The notes below the pieces were generated by a model. That model had not been told where the DNA came from. It saw only the letters and a program-made list of their open reading frames with translations, and searched no databases. From Betaproteobacteria bacterium (GTDB lineage: Bacteria; Pseudomonadota; Gammaproteobacteria; Burkholderiales; Burkholderiaceae_A): a stretch of DNA of 64,000 bases. Shown here piece after piece: positions 54,944 through 64,000 of this stretch. How positions within the stretch are numbered: the stretch's first letter is position 1; each line of letters begins with the position of its first letter. The stretch spans positions 1 through 64,000 of the forward strand of contig VGHK01000004.1 of the NCBI GenBank assembly GCA_016868305.1, read 5' to 3'. A program made the position numbers and the translations under genes.

Positions 54944-55987
54944 ATGGGATTTTCTATTCCGCAGGCCTTAAACCGGTGTGTCGACCGGCAAGACCTCACC
55001 CACGAAGAGATGCTCGACATCATGCGCCAGATGATGTCGGGGGCGGTCTCGCAGGTACAAATGGCCGCGCTCTTGGCCGCGCTGCGGGTGAAGGTGGAGA
55101 CCACCACCGAGCTTGCCGCCGCCGCCCAGGTGATGCGCGAATTCGCCACCCAGGTAAAGACCAAAATTCCCAACCTCGTCGACATGTGTGGCACGGGCGG
55201 GGACAACGCCCACAGCTTTAATATTTCCACCACCGCTATGTTTGTTGCGGCCGCCGCAGGAGCCCCGGTGGCCAAGCACGGGGGCCGCTCGGTGTCTTCG
55301 AAGTCGGGCAGCGCAGACCTTCTCGAGCATCTCGGCGTTAACATTCACCTGCCGCCCGAAAAGGTGGCCGAGTCGATTCGCCGCTGCGGCATTGGATTTA
55401 TGTTTGCGCCTGACCACCACACGGCCATGAAGCATATTGCGCCGGTGCGCAAAGAGCTGGGCGTGCGCACCATGTTCAATATTCTGGGGCCGCTCACCAA
55501 CCCGGCCAATGCGCCCTGCCAGCTCATGGGTGTCTTTCATCCTGATCTCGTGGCCATTCAGGCAGAAGTCTTGCGCAAGCTCGGGTCTGACCATGTGCTC
55601 ATCGTGCATGCCGATATGGGCTTGGATGAACTGAGCATCGTAGGTGACACCCGTGTGGCGGAACTGCAGTTTGCCCACATCCAGCAGTACTCGGTCACTG
55701 CCCAACAATTTGGCTTTCCCAGCTATACCCTGCATGAGGTCCGCGACGCCTTGCACTCCGATGGCCTGACCCAGTCGGCTGAAAAGATGCAGACTGCCTT
55801 GTCTAACGACATGGGCCCCATACGCGACATTGTGGCCTTTAATGCCGCGGGTGCCTTGCTTGCCTCCAATGTGGTGAAGACCTGGCAGGAGGGGGTTGAT
55901 AAGGCCATGGCCACCATTGCCAGCGGCGCAGCGCAAGCCAAGTTCGATGCGCTTGTGCAGACCACGCGGGCCTTAGAGGCAGCTTAG
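54944..55987 (+). CDS. trpD: Anthranilate phosphoribosyltransferase
   Basis: DMCGTGGDNAHSFNISTTAMFVAAAAGAPVAKHGGRSVSSKSGSADLLEHLGV. Confidence 0.98.
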   Translation: MGFSIPQALNRCVDRQDLTHEEMLDIMRQMMSGAVSQVQMAALLAALRVKVETTTELAAAAQVMREFATQVKTKIPNLVDMCGTGGDNAHSFNISTTAMFVAAAAGAPVAKHGGRSVSSKSGSADLLEHLGVNIHLPPEKVAESIRRCGIGFMFAPDHHTAMKHIAPVRKELGVRTMFNILGPLTNPANAPCQLMGVFHPDLVAIQAEVLRKLGSDHVLIVHADMGLDELSIVGDTRVAELQFAHIQQYSVTAQQFGFPSYTLHEVRDALHSDGLTQSAEKMQTALSNDMGPIRDIVAFNAAGALLASNVVKTWQEGVDKAMATIASGAAQAKFDALVQTTRALEAA

Positions 55988-56059
55988 CCGCTTTTCTCTA
56001 GTGCCTCGGCCTTTCGTGATGATTATCGCCGCAGCTTAGAAGAGAGCCCCCGCGCACCT

Positions 56060-56860
56060 ATGGCCGACATTCTTCAGCGCATTCTGCAGGTCAAGGCCCA
56101 AGAGCTAGCAGCCGCCCGGGCCACTGCCTCGGAAGCTACGCTTCTTGCGCAGATACAGGCGCAGCCCCCAGACCAAGCCCCACGCGGGTTTGCCCAGGCC
56201 CTGCGCAACAAGCGAGCAGCGGGCATGCCCGCGGTGATTTCTGAAGTAAAGCGCGCAAGCCCGAGTAAGGGCTTGTTGCGTGACCCTTTTGTGCCGGCAG
56301 AGATTGCCAGAGACTATGCGGCCCATGGCGCCGCCTGCCTGTCGGTGCTCACTGATGTCGAATTTTTTCAAGGTGCGCCAGAGCATCTGGTGCAGGCGCG
56401 TGCTGCCTGCAGCCTTCCGGTGCTGCGCAAAGACTTCATGATCGACCCCTACCAGGTGCTGCAGGCCCGGTTCTGGGGTGCGGACTGTATCTTGTTAATT
56501 GTCGCCGCGCTCTCCAATGCACAGCTACGCGAACTGGAATCAGCCGCCTTCTCGCTAGGCATGGATGTACTGGTTGAGGTGCATGACGCCGACGAATTTG
56601 ATCGAGCACTTAGCTGCTGTAGCTCACCCCTGTTGGGGGTGAACAACCGCAACCTGCGCACCTTCGAAACTCGGCTAGAGACCACGCTCGATCTCCTGCC
56701 CCGGCTGCCTGCCAACCGAATTCTGATTACCGAGAGCGGCATCTTGACCCGCGCCGATGTCGGCCGCATGCGTGAGGCGGGCATAGATTTCTTTCTGGTG
56801 GGGGAGGCCTTTATGCGGGCCGAATCCCCGGGCGCCGCGCTCAAGAGCCTGTTTTTCTAA
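56060..56860 (+). CDS. trpC: Indole-3-glycerol phosphate synthase
   Basis: [68 protein letters not shown]. Confidence 0.97.
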   Translation: MADILQRILQVKAQELAAARATASEATLLAQIQAQPPDQAPRGFAQALRNKRAAGMPAVISEVKRASPSKGLLRDPFVPAEIARDYAAHGAACLSVLTDVEFFQGAPEHLVQARAACSLPVLRKDFMIDPYQVLQARFWGADCILLIVAALSNAQLRELESAAFSLGMDVLVEVHDADEFDRALSCCSSPLLGVNNRNLRTFETRLETTLDLLPRLPANRILITESGILTRADVGRMREAGIDFFLVGEAFMRAESPGAALKSLFF

Positions 56861-56897
56861 CCCGAGGTCTGGATTCAGCCCCTGAGCCTGGGCGGTC

Positions 56898-56919
56898 GCT
56901 TTGCTCCTAGGAGTGAAGC
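56898..56919. terminator. Hairpin over the convergent trpC/hydrolase junction
   Basis: GCTTTGCTCC-TA-GGAGTGAAGC (10 pairs, two G-U), core CTCCTAGGAG contains the minus-strand TAG stop. Confidence 0.45.
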
Positions 56920-57857
56920 ACCTGAGGTCTGAGCAGACGGGTTGCCGCCTTAAAGACCGCTGACCCAGGCTGTATCAGGCTATTCACAATACTGAAATGG
57001 TGCAAGCCCTGCGGGCAGTGCAGTCCTGCCCTGCCCTGGAGCTGCCACGCCTGAATCAGAGCGGCATGCTGTTGATGAAAGCCCGGCAACTCGGCCGCGC
57101 CGACAAAAAGCGCCAGCCGTCCGTCCTGCAGGATCTCCGGATTTGGCTGACGGTAGATAGGTGAACTCGCCATTGCCACTGCCCCGTCGATCCGCAGGTC
57201 GGTATTCATAGAGGTAAGCGCCAGGGGTTCAAGGTCAAAAATGCCTGAGAGACTAATACAGCCGGCCAGCTGGGGAACGGGGCCCAGGCCGCCCGCCCGG
57301 GCACCAGACGCCTGACCGTTGTCACCTGCGGAATGGTTAGGCTCAGACACCGCCATAGCCGCAAGATGCCCGCCAGCCGAATGGCCTGCGACCACCATGC
57401 GTTGGCGATCCACCTTGAGGTCTGGTGCGAATTGCCAGAGCCAGCGGAGACCAGCTCGGCACTGGGCAGCAATATGGTCGATGCCTACCGAGGGGCAGAG
57501 GTCATAGCCCAGAAAGGCGACATGAATATCCTGATCCGTCCAGGCCGGCGCAAGAAAATGGAAGACCTCCGGGCCCAGCGACCGCCAGTATCCGCCGTGA
57601 ATAAAAATGAGTAGCGGCCGGGGGCCGCAGACGGTGGCCGCAAAAAAGTCAATCTGACAGCGGTCTGTCCCCCAAAGCCCGTTAGCCGGAGGCCGGCAGA
57701 GTTCCGAGGGGTCGAAGGTCTGGCCAGACAGGTAGGCGTGCCTAGAAAAAGCCCGGGCAGTTTGGCGGGCGAAATCGCTCGCCTTCTGCCAGCCCACCAG
57801 AAACTCTGGGAACTCGGGTACAGCGGCTCGGTTGTCATAGGCCTGGTCGGGCGACAT
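56907..57857 (-). CDS. Alpha/beta hydrolase, arylformamidase (kynurenine formamidase)-like
   Basis: LIFIHGGYWRSLG (HGGxW), VVAGHSAGGHLAAM nucleophile elbow; start revised to MSPDQAYD. Confidence 0.8.
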   Translation of the reverse strand: MSPDQAYDNRAAVPEFPEFLVGWQKASDFARQTARAFSRHAYLSGQTFDPSELCRPPANGLWGTDRCQIDFFAATVCGPRPLLIFIHGGYWRSLGPEVFHFLAPAWTDQDIHVAFLGYDLCPSVGIDHIAAQCRAGLRWLWQFAPDLKVDRQRMVVAGHSAGGHLAAMAVSEPNHSAGDNGQASGARAGGLGPVPQLAGCISLSGIFDLEPLALTSMNTDLRIDGAVAMASSPIYRQPNPEILQDGRLALFVGAAELPGFHQQHAALIQAWQLQGRAGLHCPQGLHHFSIVNSLIQPGSAVFKAATRLLRPQVLHS

Positions 57858-57965
57858 GGGGGTCGGTCTTTTCCTGAAGTCCTCAGAAGTTTCTGACACA
57901 ACGATTGCAGCACAGATACCTGCCGCAAAGACGGACCTTAGGGTAATTCAGGATAGGCCTAAATA

Positions 57966-57979
57966 CTTGAAGCTTCAAG
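57966..57979. promoter_or_regulatory. Putative MarR-family operator
   Basis: Perfect 14-bp palindrome CTTGAAGCTTCAAG immediately upstream of the operon that encodes a MarR regulator. Confidence 0.6.
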
Positions 57980-57989
57980 AATCGGGGCT

Positions 57990-60458
57990 GTGAATCGTGC
58001 CTTCCTTGCGCCAGACCTGCAGGCGCTCACTCCTTTCCCCGAGCCCGCGCTGCAGGTACTCCCGCAGAACCGTGTCTCGCGTGTCTTGTCTATCGGCGGT
58101 GGGCCGGCGGGCCTCTATGCGGCCTTGCTCCTTAAAAAACGTAACCCGGCGCTTACGGCGACAGTACTCGAGCGCAACCAGCCCAACGATACCTTTGGCT
58201 GGGGGGTGGTCTTCTCCGACCAGACACTGGAAAATCTGCGGGCAGCCGACCCCAGTTCGGCCGAAGAGATTCTGCAGTCCTTTAACCACTGGGACGACAT
58301 CGAGGTCTTCTTCAAAGGCCGCTCGGTTCGGTCCACTGGCCATGGATTCTGTGGCATTGGCCGCAAGCGGCTGCTTAATATTCTGCAGGACCACTGCCGC
58401 GCGGCGGGTGTTGATTTAATCTTTGGTAGCGAGGTCGATGACGACCATGCGGCGATTGCCCAGCACCAGCCCGACTTGGTCATTGCCAGCGACGGCCTCA
58501 ACAGCCGCATTCGCAGTCGCTACAGCGATGTCTTTCAGCCCGACATCGATACACGCAAATGTCGTTTTGTCTGGCTGGGCACCGAGAAGACCTTTGAGGC
58601 CTTCACCTTTGCCTTTGAGCAGACCGAACATGGCTGGTTTCAGGCCCATGCCTATCGGTTTGAGCCAGGCCTCTCGACCTTCATTGTTGAGACGCCCGAA
58701 TCGGTCTGGCGGGCCCATGGGCTGGACCAGATGGACCAAGAAGGGTCAATTGCCTTTTGTGAAAAACTCTTTGCCAGGTATCTCGACGGCAATGCACTTC
58801 TGTCGAATGCCCGGCACCTGCGGGGCTCGGCCTTCTGGATTCAGTTTCCCCGGGTTATTTGTAAAACCTGGTTACATACCGTCACCGTGGCGGGCCGCGC
58901 GGTGCCCCTGGTGCTTATGGGCGATGCCGCCCATACCGCCCACTTTTCGATTGGCTCGGGCACCAAGCTGGCCCTGGAAGACGCCATTGAGCTTAACCGC
59001 GCCATGGCACAGGCCCAGAGCCTTTCGGAGGCGCTCAAGCGCTATCAGGCCAGCCGCTCGGTCGAGGTCTTAAAGATTCAGAACGCGGCCCGCAATTCCA
59101 CCGAGTGGTTTGAGAATGTCTCTCGGTACACGGGTATGGAGATCGAGCAGTTCGCCTACTCGCTCATGACCCGGTCGCAGCGTATCAGCCACGAAAACCT
59201 GCGGCTGCGCGATGCGCCATGGCTTAATGGTTACGAGGCATGGCTTGCCCAGAAGGTCCAAGCAAATCAGCCAGGTGGTGCCCGCCCATCTGCCCCATCT
59301 GCCCCCTCTGCCGCATCGCCTTCTGCACCGCCACCTCCGCCTATGTTGCTGCCCCTAACCGTGCGGGGATGCAGCCTGCCTGCCCGTACGGTGGTCTCCC
59401 CCATGGCCACCTATATGGCAGTGGACGGCGTCCCGCAAGACTTTCATCTGGTGCATCTTGGGGCTCGCGCCCTAGGTGGGGCAGGCCTGGTCTTTGTGGA
59501 AATGACCTCCCCGACGCCCGAAGGGCGCATAACTCCTGGCTGCACGGGGCTTTGGAACGATTCCCAAGAGACCGTCTTTGCCCGCATCGTGCAGTTTGTG
59601 CATCAGCAGACGCCTGCCAAGATCGGAATTCAGCTGGGCCATAGTGGCCCGAAGGGCTCCACCCAACTGGGCTGGCAAGAGGTGGATGCTCCGCTACCAC
59701 AAGGCAACTGGCCCCTGATGGCCGCAAGCGCTATTGCCTATGGGCCGCAGAATCAGGTACCGAGGGCCATGAACCGCGCAGATATGAATACATTGCGTGA
59801 TGCCTTTGTCGAAACTGCCCGCCGCGCGGTACGTGCTGGGTTTGACTGGATAGAACTGCACTGTGCCCATGGCTATCTGCTCTCCTCCTTTCTCTGCCCA
59901 CTTACGAACCTGCGTACCGACGACTATGGCGGCAGCCTGGAGAACCGCTGCCGATACCCCTTAGAGGTCTTTCGCGCCATTCGGCTGGCCATCCCCGAGG
60001 CCCTGCCCATGAGTGTCCGTATCTCGGCCCATGACTGGGCCCCCGGGGGCAATACCGATGATGATGCGGTGGTGATGGCGCGGCTCTTTAAAGACGCCGG
60101 CGCTGACTTCATCGACGTCTCATCGGGCCAGACCACGCGGCAGGCAAGACCCGTCTATGGCCGCATGTACCAGACACCCTTTGCCGACCGTATTCGCAAC
60201 GAGGTGGGTATTCGCACGATTGCCGTGGGCGCCATTTTCGAGGCCGATCATGTCAATAGCATTATCGCGGCAGGCCGCGCCGACCTCTGTGCCATCGCCC
60301 GGCCGCATCTGGCCAACCCTGCCTGGACACTGCACGAGGCAGCCCGTCTCGGCAGCCCCCATGCACACTGGCCCCTGCCCTATCTCGCCGGCCGAGACCA
60401 GCTGGTACGTAATGCGCAGCGGGCCGCAGAGATGGCTGCAGAAGATCGGCAGGTATAG
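57990..60458 (+). CDS. Bifunctional salicylyl-CoA 5-hydroxylase / 2-aminobenzoyl-CoA monooxygenase-reductase-like protein
   Basis: N-terminal flavin monooxygenase ([47 protein letters not shown]) fused to a C-terminal Old Yellow Enzyme domain ([41 protein letters not shown]); GTG start. Confidence 0.9.
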   Translation: MNRAFLAPDLQALTPFPEPALQVLPQNRVSRVLSIGGGPAGLYAALLLKKRNPALTATVLERNQPNDTFGWGVVFSDQTLENLRAADPSSAEEILQSFNHWDDIEVFFKGRSVRSTGHGFCGIGRKRLLNILQDHCRAAGVDLIFGSEVDDDHAAIAQHQPDLVIASDGLNSRIRSRYSDVFQPDIDTRKCRFVWLGTEKTFEAFTFAFEQTEHGWFQAHAYRFEPGLSTFIVETPESVWRAHGLDQMDQEGSIAFCEKLFARYLDGNALLSNARHLRGSAFWIQFPRVICKTWLHTVTVAGRAVPLVLMGDAAHTAHFSIGSGTKLALEDAIELNRAMAQAQSLSEALKRYQASRSVEVLKIQNAARNSTEWFENVSRYTGMEIEQFAYSLMTRSQRISHENLRLRDAPWLNGYEAWLAQKVQANQPGGARPSAPSAPSAASPSAPPPPPMLLPLTVRGCSLPARTVVSPMATYMAVDGVPQDFHLVHLGARALGGAGLVFVEMTSPTPEGRITPGCTGLWNDSQETVFARIVQFVHQQTPAKIGIQLGHSGPKGSTQLGWQEVDAPLPQGNWPLMAASAIAYGPQNQVPRAMNRADMNTLRDAFVETARRAVRAGFDWIELHCAHGYLLSSFLCPLTNLRTDDYGGSLENRCRYPLEVFRAIRLAIPEALPMSVRISAHDWAPGGNTDDDAVVMARLFKDAGADFIDVSSGQTTRQARPVYGRMYQTPFADRIRNEVGIRTIAVGAIFEADHVNSIIAAGRADLCAIARPHLANPAWTLHEAARLGSPHAHWPLPYLAGRDQLVRNAQRAAEMAAEDRQV

Positions 60459-60462
60459 CCCT

Positions 60463-60951
60463 ATGCGCGATGACTACGAACGCCGTGGCCGGGAAGACCA
60501 CCATGCCTCTTTGCGGCTCTGGCTGCGGCTTTTCACCTGCCAGCAGATGATCGAGCAGACCATTCGCTCTGAACTGCGCACCCGGTTTGCCACCACCCTG
60601 CCACGGTTTGATCTTTTGGCCCAGCTCGAACGCAATCCTGCAGGGCTGAAGATGAACGAGCTCTCTCGCAGGCTCATGGTAACGGGGGGCAATGTCACCG
60701 CCATTACAGATCAGCTCGAGCAGGAGGGCCTGGTCGAGCGTGTGCAGGTCGACGGTGACCGTCGGGCGACGCGTATTCGACTCACTGCCAAGGGCGCCCA
60801 GAGCTTTCGCAAGATGGCCCGTCAGCACGAGCAGTGGGTGATCCAGGCATTTTCTTCGCTCACCGACACCCAGCTGCAGCAGCTGCACACGCTACTGGGA
60901 AAGGTGAAGACGGGGCTAGTCATTAGTGACACAGAAAGGCAGGTGGCATGA
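60463..60951 (+). CDS. MarR-family transcriptional regulator
   Basis: [78 protein letters not shown]; start revised from the ORF track. Confidence 0.93.
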   Translation: MRDDYERRGREDHHASLRLWLRLFTCQQMIEQTIRSELRTRFATTLPRFDLLAQLERNPAGLKMNELSRRLMVTGGNVTAITDQLEQEGLVERVQVDGDRRATRIRLTAKGAQSFRKMARQHEQWVIQAFSSLTDTQLQQLHTLLGKVKTGLVISDTERQVA

Positions 60952-61739
60952 GCGCACTCTTGTTTTCTATTGACGCGGGGGTCGCTACGGTGACGCTCAA
61001 TCGCCCAGACAAGAAAAATCCGCTCACATTCGAGTCGTATGACGCCTTGCGCAACTGGTTCTGGGGCCTGCGGCTGCGGTCGCAGGAGATCAAGGCGGTA
61101 GTGGTCACCGGCGCCGGGGAAAACTTCTGCTCCGGGGGCGATGTCCACGAGATCATCGGGCCTCTCACCACACGCACGCCCGAGGGCCTCTTGCAGTTCA
61201 CCCAGATGACGGGCGACCTGGTCAAGGCCATGCGGGCCTGCCCGCAGCCGATTATTGCGGCCATCGATGGGGTCTGCGCTGGGGCCGGTGCCATGATCGC
61301 CTTGGCAAGTGATTTCCGCTACGCCACGCCTGCCGCCAAGACCGCCTTTCTGTTTGTGCGGGTGGGCCTTTCGGGTGCCGATATGGGCGCCTGCGCCCTG
61401 CTGCCGCGCGTCATTGGCCAGACCCGGGCGGCCGAACTTTTATACCTGGGCCGCAACATGACAGCAGAAGAAGGCCTGTCCTGGGGGTTTTTCAACCAAC
61501 TGCTACCGGCCGATGCGGTGCTCGCCCATGCCCAGAGTCAGGCACGTGTCATTGCCCAGGGCCCCAGCCTCGCGCATGCCATGACCAAGCGCATGCTCCA
61601 TGAAGAATGGGCCATGGACATTGATGCCGCGATTGATGCCGAGGCCATCGCGCAGGCCGAGTCGATGCAGACCCGGGATTTTCATCGGGCCTATCACGCC
61701 TTTGTGGCTAAGACCAAGCCCGCCTTTGAGGGCAACTAG
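60948..61739 (+). CDS. Enoyl-CoA hydratase/isomerase family protein
   Basis: [62 protein letters not shown] overlap with marR. Confidence 0.94.
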   Translation: MSALLFSIDAGVATVTLNRPDKKNPLTFESYDALRNWFWGLRLRSQEIKAVVVTGAGENFCSGGDVHEIIGPLTTRTPEGLLQFTQMTGDLVKAMRACPQPIIAAIDGVCAGAGAMIALASDFRYATPAAKTAFLFVRVGLSGADMGACALLPRVIGQTRAAELLYLGRNMTAEEGLSWGFFNQLLPADAVLAHAQSQARVIAQGPSLAHAMTKRMLHEEWAMDIDAAIDAEAIAQAESMQTRDFHRAYHAFVAKTKPAFEGN

Positions 61740-61770
61740 GGTCACGGACCACCAAGGCCCAGAGCCCAAC

Positions 61771-62940
61771 ATGCGCTATCCCACCCAGCATCTTGCGCTG
61801 CCCTTTTTCGATGAGGCACATCGTCGGTTGGTGGCTGACCTGTCTGACTGGGCCGCCCAACAGAGGATCGACGAAGCCGATGTTGACCAGGCCTGCCGCC
61901 AATGGGTGCAGTCGCTTGGAGCGGCGGGCTGGCTGCGCTACTGCGTACCAGCCTCCCATGGTGGGATCTTTCCGGTGCTCGATAGCCGCTGCCTCGTCCT
62001 TATCCGCGAGGTGCTGGCCTTCCATTCGGCCCTGGCCGATTTTGCTTTTGCCATGCAGGGCCTGGGCAGTGGCCCTCTGAGTCTGGCGGGCACCGATTCT
62101 CAACAGCAGGTTTTGCATCGGGTGGCTGCCGGCCAGGCCATTGCCGCCTTCGCCCTGTCTGAGCCGATGGCAGGATCCGACGTCGCTGCCATGCAGACCA
62201 CCGCGGTGGCAGAGGGCAGCAACTGGATTGTCTCGGGTGAGAAGACCTGGATCTCCAACGGCGGCATTGCCGATTTTTATCTGGTCTTTGCCAAGACCGA
62301 TGCCGCAGCCGGAGCCCGTGGCATTTCTTGCTTCTATCTGCCCGCCCAGACAGCAGGCCTACAGGTGGCAGAACGCATCGACACCATCTCCCCCCATCCC
62401 TTGGCCCGCCTGCGATTCGATGCCTGCCGTGTTCCCGATACGCAGCGAATCGGGCCCCTGCATGGGGGGTTTAAGCTCGCCATGCAGACCCTGGATATCT
62501 TTCGGGTGTCGGTTGCAGGCGCCGCACTCGGATTGGCCCGCCGGGCGTTTGCCGAGGCGCGGCAGTATGCCCGCCAGCGGCCGATGTTTGGCCAGCATCT
62601 GTCTGACTTTCAGCTCACCCAGTCTGCCACCGGGGAGATGGCATTACGCATCGATGCCGCGGCACTTTTGAGCTATCGCGCCGCCTGGCAGAAGGATGTT
62701 CAGAAGACCGCCACCACCCGAGAAGCAGCCATGGCCAAGCTCTTTGCCACCGAGTCGGCCCAGTGGGTGATCGACAGAGCCGTTCAGATGCATGGCGCCT
62801 TAGGCGTTACGGTGGGCCAGAAGGTCGAGGCGCTTTATAGAGACATTCGCGCCATGCGAATTTATGAAGGGGCCAGTGAGGTCCAGAGTCTCATCATCGG
62901 CCGCAGTCTCTTTCAGGAGGATCGCGATGCCTCAGCATGA
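61771..62940 (+). CDS. Acyl-CoA dehydrogenase
   Basis: AFALSEPMAGSDVAAMQTTA; GEKTWISNGGIADFYLVFAKT; DIRAMRIYEGASEVQSLIIGR; start revised to MRYPTQHL. Confidence 0.94.
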   Translation: MRYPTQHLALPFFDEAHRRLVADLSDWAAQQRIDEADVDQACRQWVQSLGAAGWLRYCVPASHGGIFPVLDSRCLVLIREVLAFHSALADFAFAMQGLGSGPLSLAGTDSQQQVLHRVAAGQAIAAFALSEPMAGSDVAAMQTTAVAEGSNWIVSGEKTWISNGGIADFYLVFAKTDAAAGARGISCFYLPAQTAGLQVAERIDTISPHPLARLRFDACRVPDTQRIGPLHGGFKLAMQTLDIFRVSVAGAALGLARRAFAEARQYARQRPMFGQHLSDFQLTQSATGEMALRIDAAALLSYRAAWQKDVQKTATTREAAMAKLFATESAQWVIDRAVQMHGALGVTVGQKVEALYRDIRAMRIYEGASEVQSLIIGRSLFQEDRDASA

Positions 62941-64000
62941 CCGGTTTGTCCACGATCGACTTCCGCCCTTGGCGCAGCAGCCGCAGATTCTGCGCGCGCG
63001 CCCTGAGTTTCAGTTCCCCTCGGCCTTCAACCTCACGGAATACCTTTTCCAAAAGGGCACTGCGCACCGTGGCCCGCAGGCGCCGCTGTTCCTTAGCCAG
63101 GAACCGGGCGGCAGAGCCCTCTCGTATGGCGATGCCGCCCAGCGTGTCGACCAGATCGCGCATCTTGTAAGGCACCAACTGGGGCTGGCCTCGGGCAGTC
63201 GGGTGCTGATTCATGCGCCCAATAGCGCTGAGACCGCCTTGGTATGGCTGGGGCTGGTAAAGGCGGGAATGATCGCGGTGGCCACCATGCCGTTGCTGCG
63301 CGCCAAGGAACTGGGCAAGGTGATTCGCAAGGCAGAGGTTGCCTGGGCGGTGGTGCACCCGGCGCTCGCGCAGGAGGTGGTGCTTGCTGCCCAGGAGGCC
63401 CCCAGTCTTCAGCGCGTTATTACCCTTGGAGCTCTCCCTACCGAGGTGCCCGCACCGCTCGATGCGGGGGTACTTGGCGCGTTACTGACCCGGCTGCCGT
63501 CGCCTCAGGCAGAGGTAAACCAGGCCAGTATCAGCAATGCTGCCAAGCCTGCGAACTTCGCCAATGCGGCCTTTGTCGCAGACACCGATGGCGATGACAT
63601 TGCCCTCCTGGCCTTCACCTCAGGCACCACCGGAGACCCCAAGGCAGTGGTGCATACCCACCATGATGTCGCTGCTGCCTGCGAGGCCTGGCCGCGCTCG
63701 GTGCTCAAACCGCAGCCTACCGATCTTGTGGTGGGCTCGCCTCCGCTGGCCTTCACCTTTGGGCTTGGGGGCATGCTGGTCTTTCCGATCTGGGCTGGGG
63801 CCTCGGTCTATTACCCTGCGGCCCGCTACACCCCGGAGTCTCTGGTGAAGACGATTGCCCAAGTCGGTGCCACTACCTGCTATACCGCCCCCACCTTTTA
63901 TCGACAGATGGCAGAGCATATTCCGCCAGGGGGGCTGCCAAGCCTTACCACCTGCGTCTCGGCAGGCGAGGCATTGCCGCCTGCGATTCGCGATCTCTGG
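62927..64000 (+). CDS. Benzoate-CoA ligase family AMP-dependent acyl-CoA synthetase, partial (right edge)
   Basis: MPQHDRFVHDRLPPLAQQPQILRARPEFQFPSAFNLTEYLF...LLAFTSGTTGDPKAVVHTHHDV...PPLAFTFGLGGMLVFPIWAGASVYY; absent from the ORF track because it has no stop in the window. Confidence 0.9.
   Translation, partial: MPQHDRFVHDRLPPLAQQPQILRARPEFQFPSAFNLTEYLFQKGTAHRGPQAPLFLSQEPGGRALSYGDAAQRVDQIAHLVRHQLGLASGSRVLIHAPNSAETALVWLGLVKAGMIAVATMPLLRAKELGKVIRKAEVAWAVVHPALAQEVVLAAQEAPSLQRVITLGALPTEVPAPLDAGVLGALLTRLPSPQAEVNQASISNAAKPANFANAAFVADTDGDDIALLAFTSGTTGDPKAVVHTHHDVAAACEAWPRSVLKPQPTDLVVGSPPLAFTFGLGGMLVFPIWAGASVYYPAARYTPESLVKTIAQVGATTCYTAPTFYRQMAEHIPPGGLPSLTTCVSAGEALPPAIRDLW

Noticed and set aside
54968-55936. 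322-aa minus-strand ORF opposite trpD
   Set aside because: His/Gly/Arg-rich shadow ORF; trpD is clearly the coding strand.

Overview
This 64 kb window looks like chromosomal core DNA from a betaproteobacterium, probably Burkholderiales; that placement is inferred from gene content and order. It is dense and mostly housekeeping. Left to right it contains: torF-like porin/glnK (partial); ubiK; comM; MFS transporter; DUF1840 gene; metH/MBL hydrolase/GMC oxidoreductase; aceK; rodA-mrdA-mreDCB; gatCAB; M48 peptidase; AmpG-like MFS; AbrB-like membrane protein; grxD; prmC; prfA; hemA; an orphan OmpR-type regulator; ilvA; a giant FAD/Fe-S oxidoreductase plus SDR; tcdA; yebC; purD; ubiH-like; dsbC-like; ubiJ-Tim44-ubiE; phoBR; tRNA-Phe(GAA); a three-gene accessory cluster (ParA/MinD-like ATPase, coiled-coil protein, small membrane protein); mltA; a candidate 27-aa membrane ORF; rpe-trpE-trpG-trpD-trpC; and, at the right edge, an aromatic acyl-CoA catabolic operon (alpha/beta hydrolase, salicylyl/2-aminobenzoyl-CoA monooxygenase-reductase, MarR, enoyl-CoA hydratase, acyl-CoA dehydrogenase, partial benzoate-CoA-ligase-like gene). 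The best candidate for an undescribed system is the ParA-like/coiled-coil/membrane trio at about 47.9-50.5 kb. It has a C11 tract next to a good sigma70-like promoter, a shared TTTACAAAT motif, and a 16-bp perfect palindrome holding both convergent stop codons. Regulatory elements found by eye include a sigma54 -24/-12 element with NtrC-like half sites upstream of torF-glnK, a Pho box in front of phoB with a possibly leaderless start, and a perfect 14-bp palindrome upstream of the aromatic operon that also encodes a MarR regulator. I saw no CRISPR array, IS element, rRNA or prophage. All calls are by reading alone; no database search was run.
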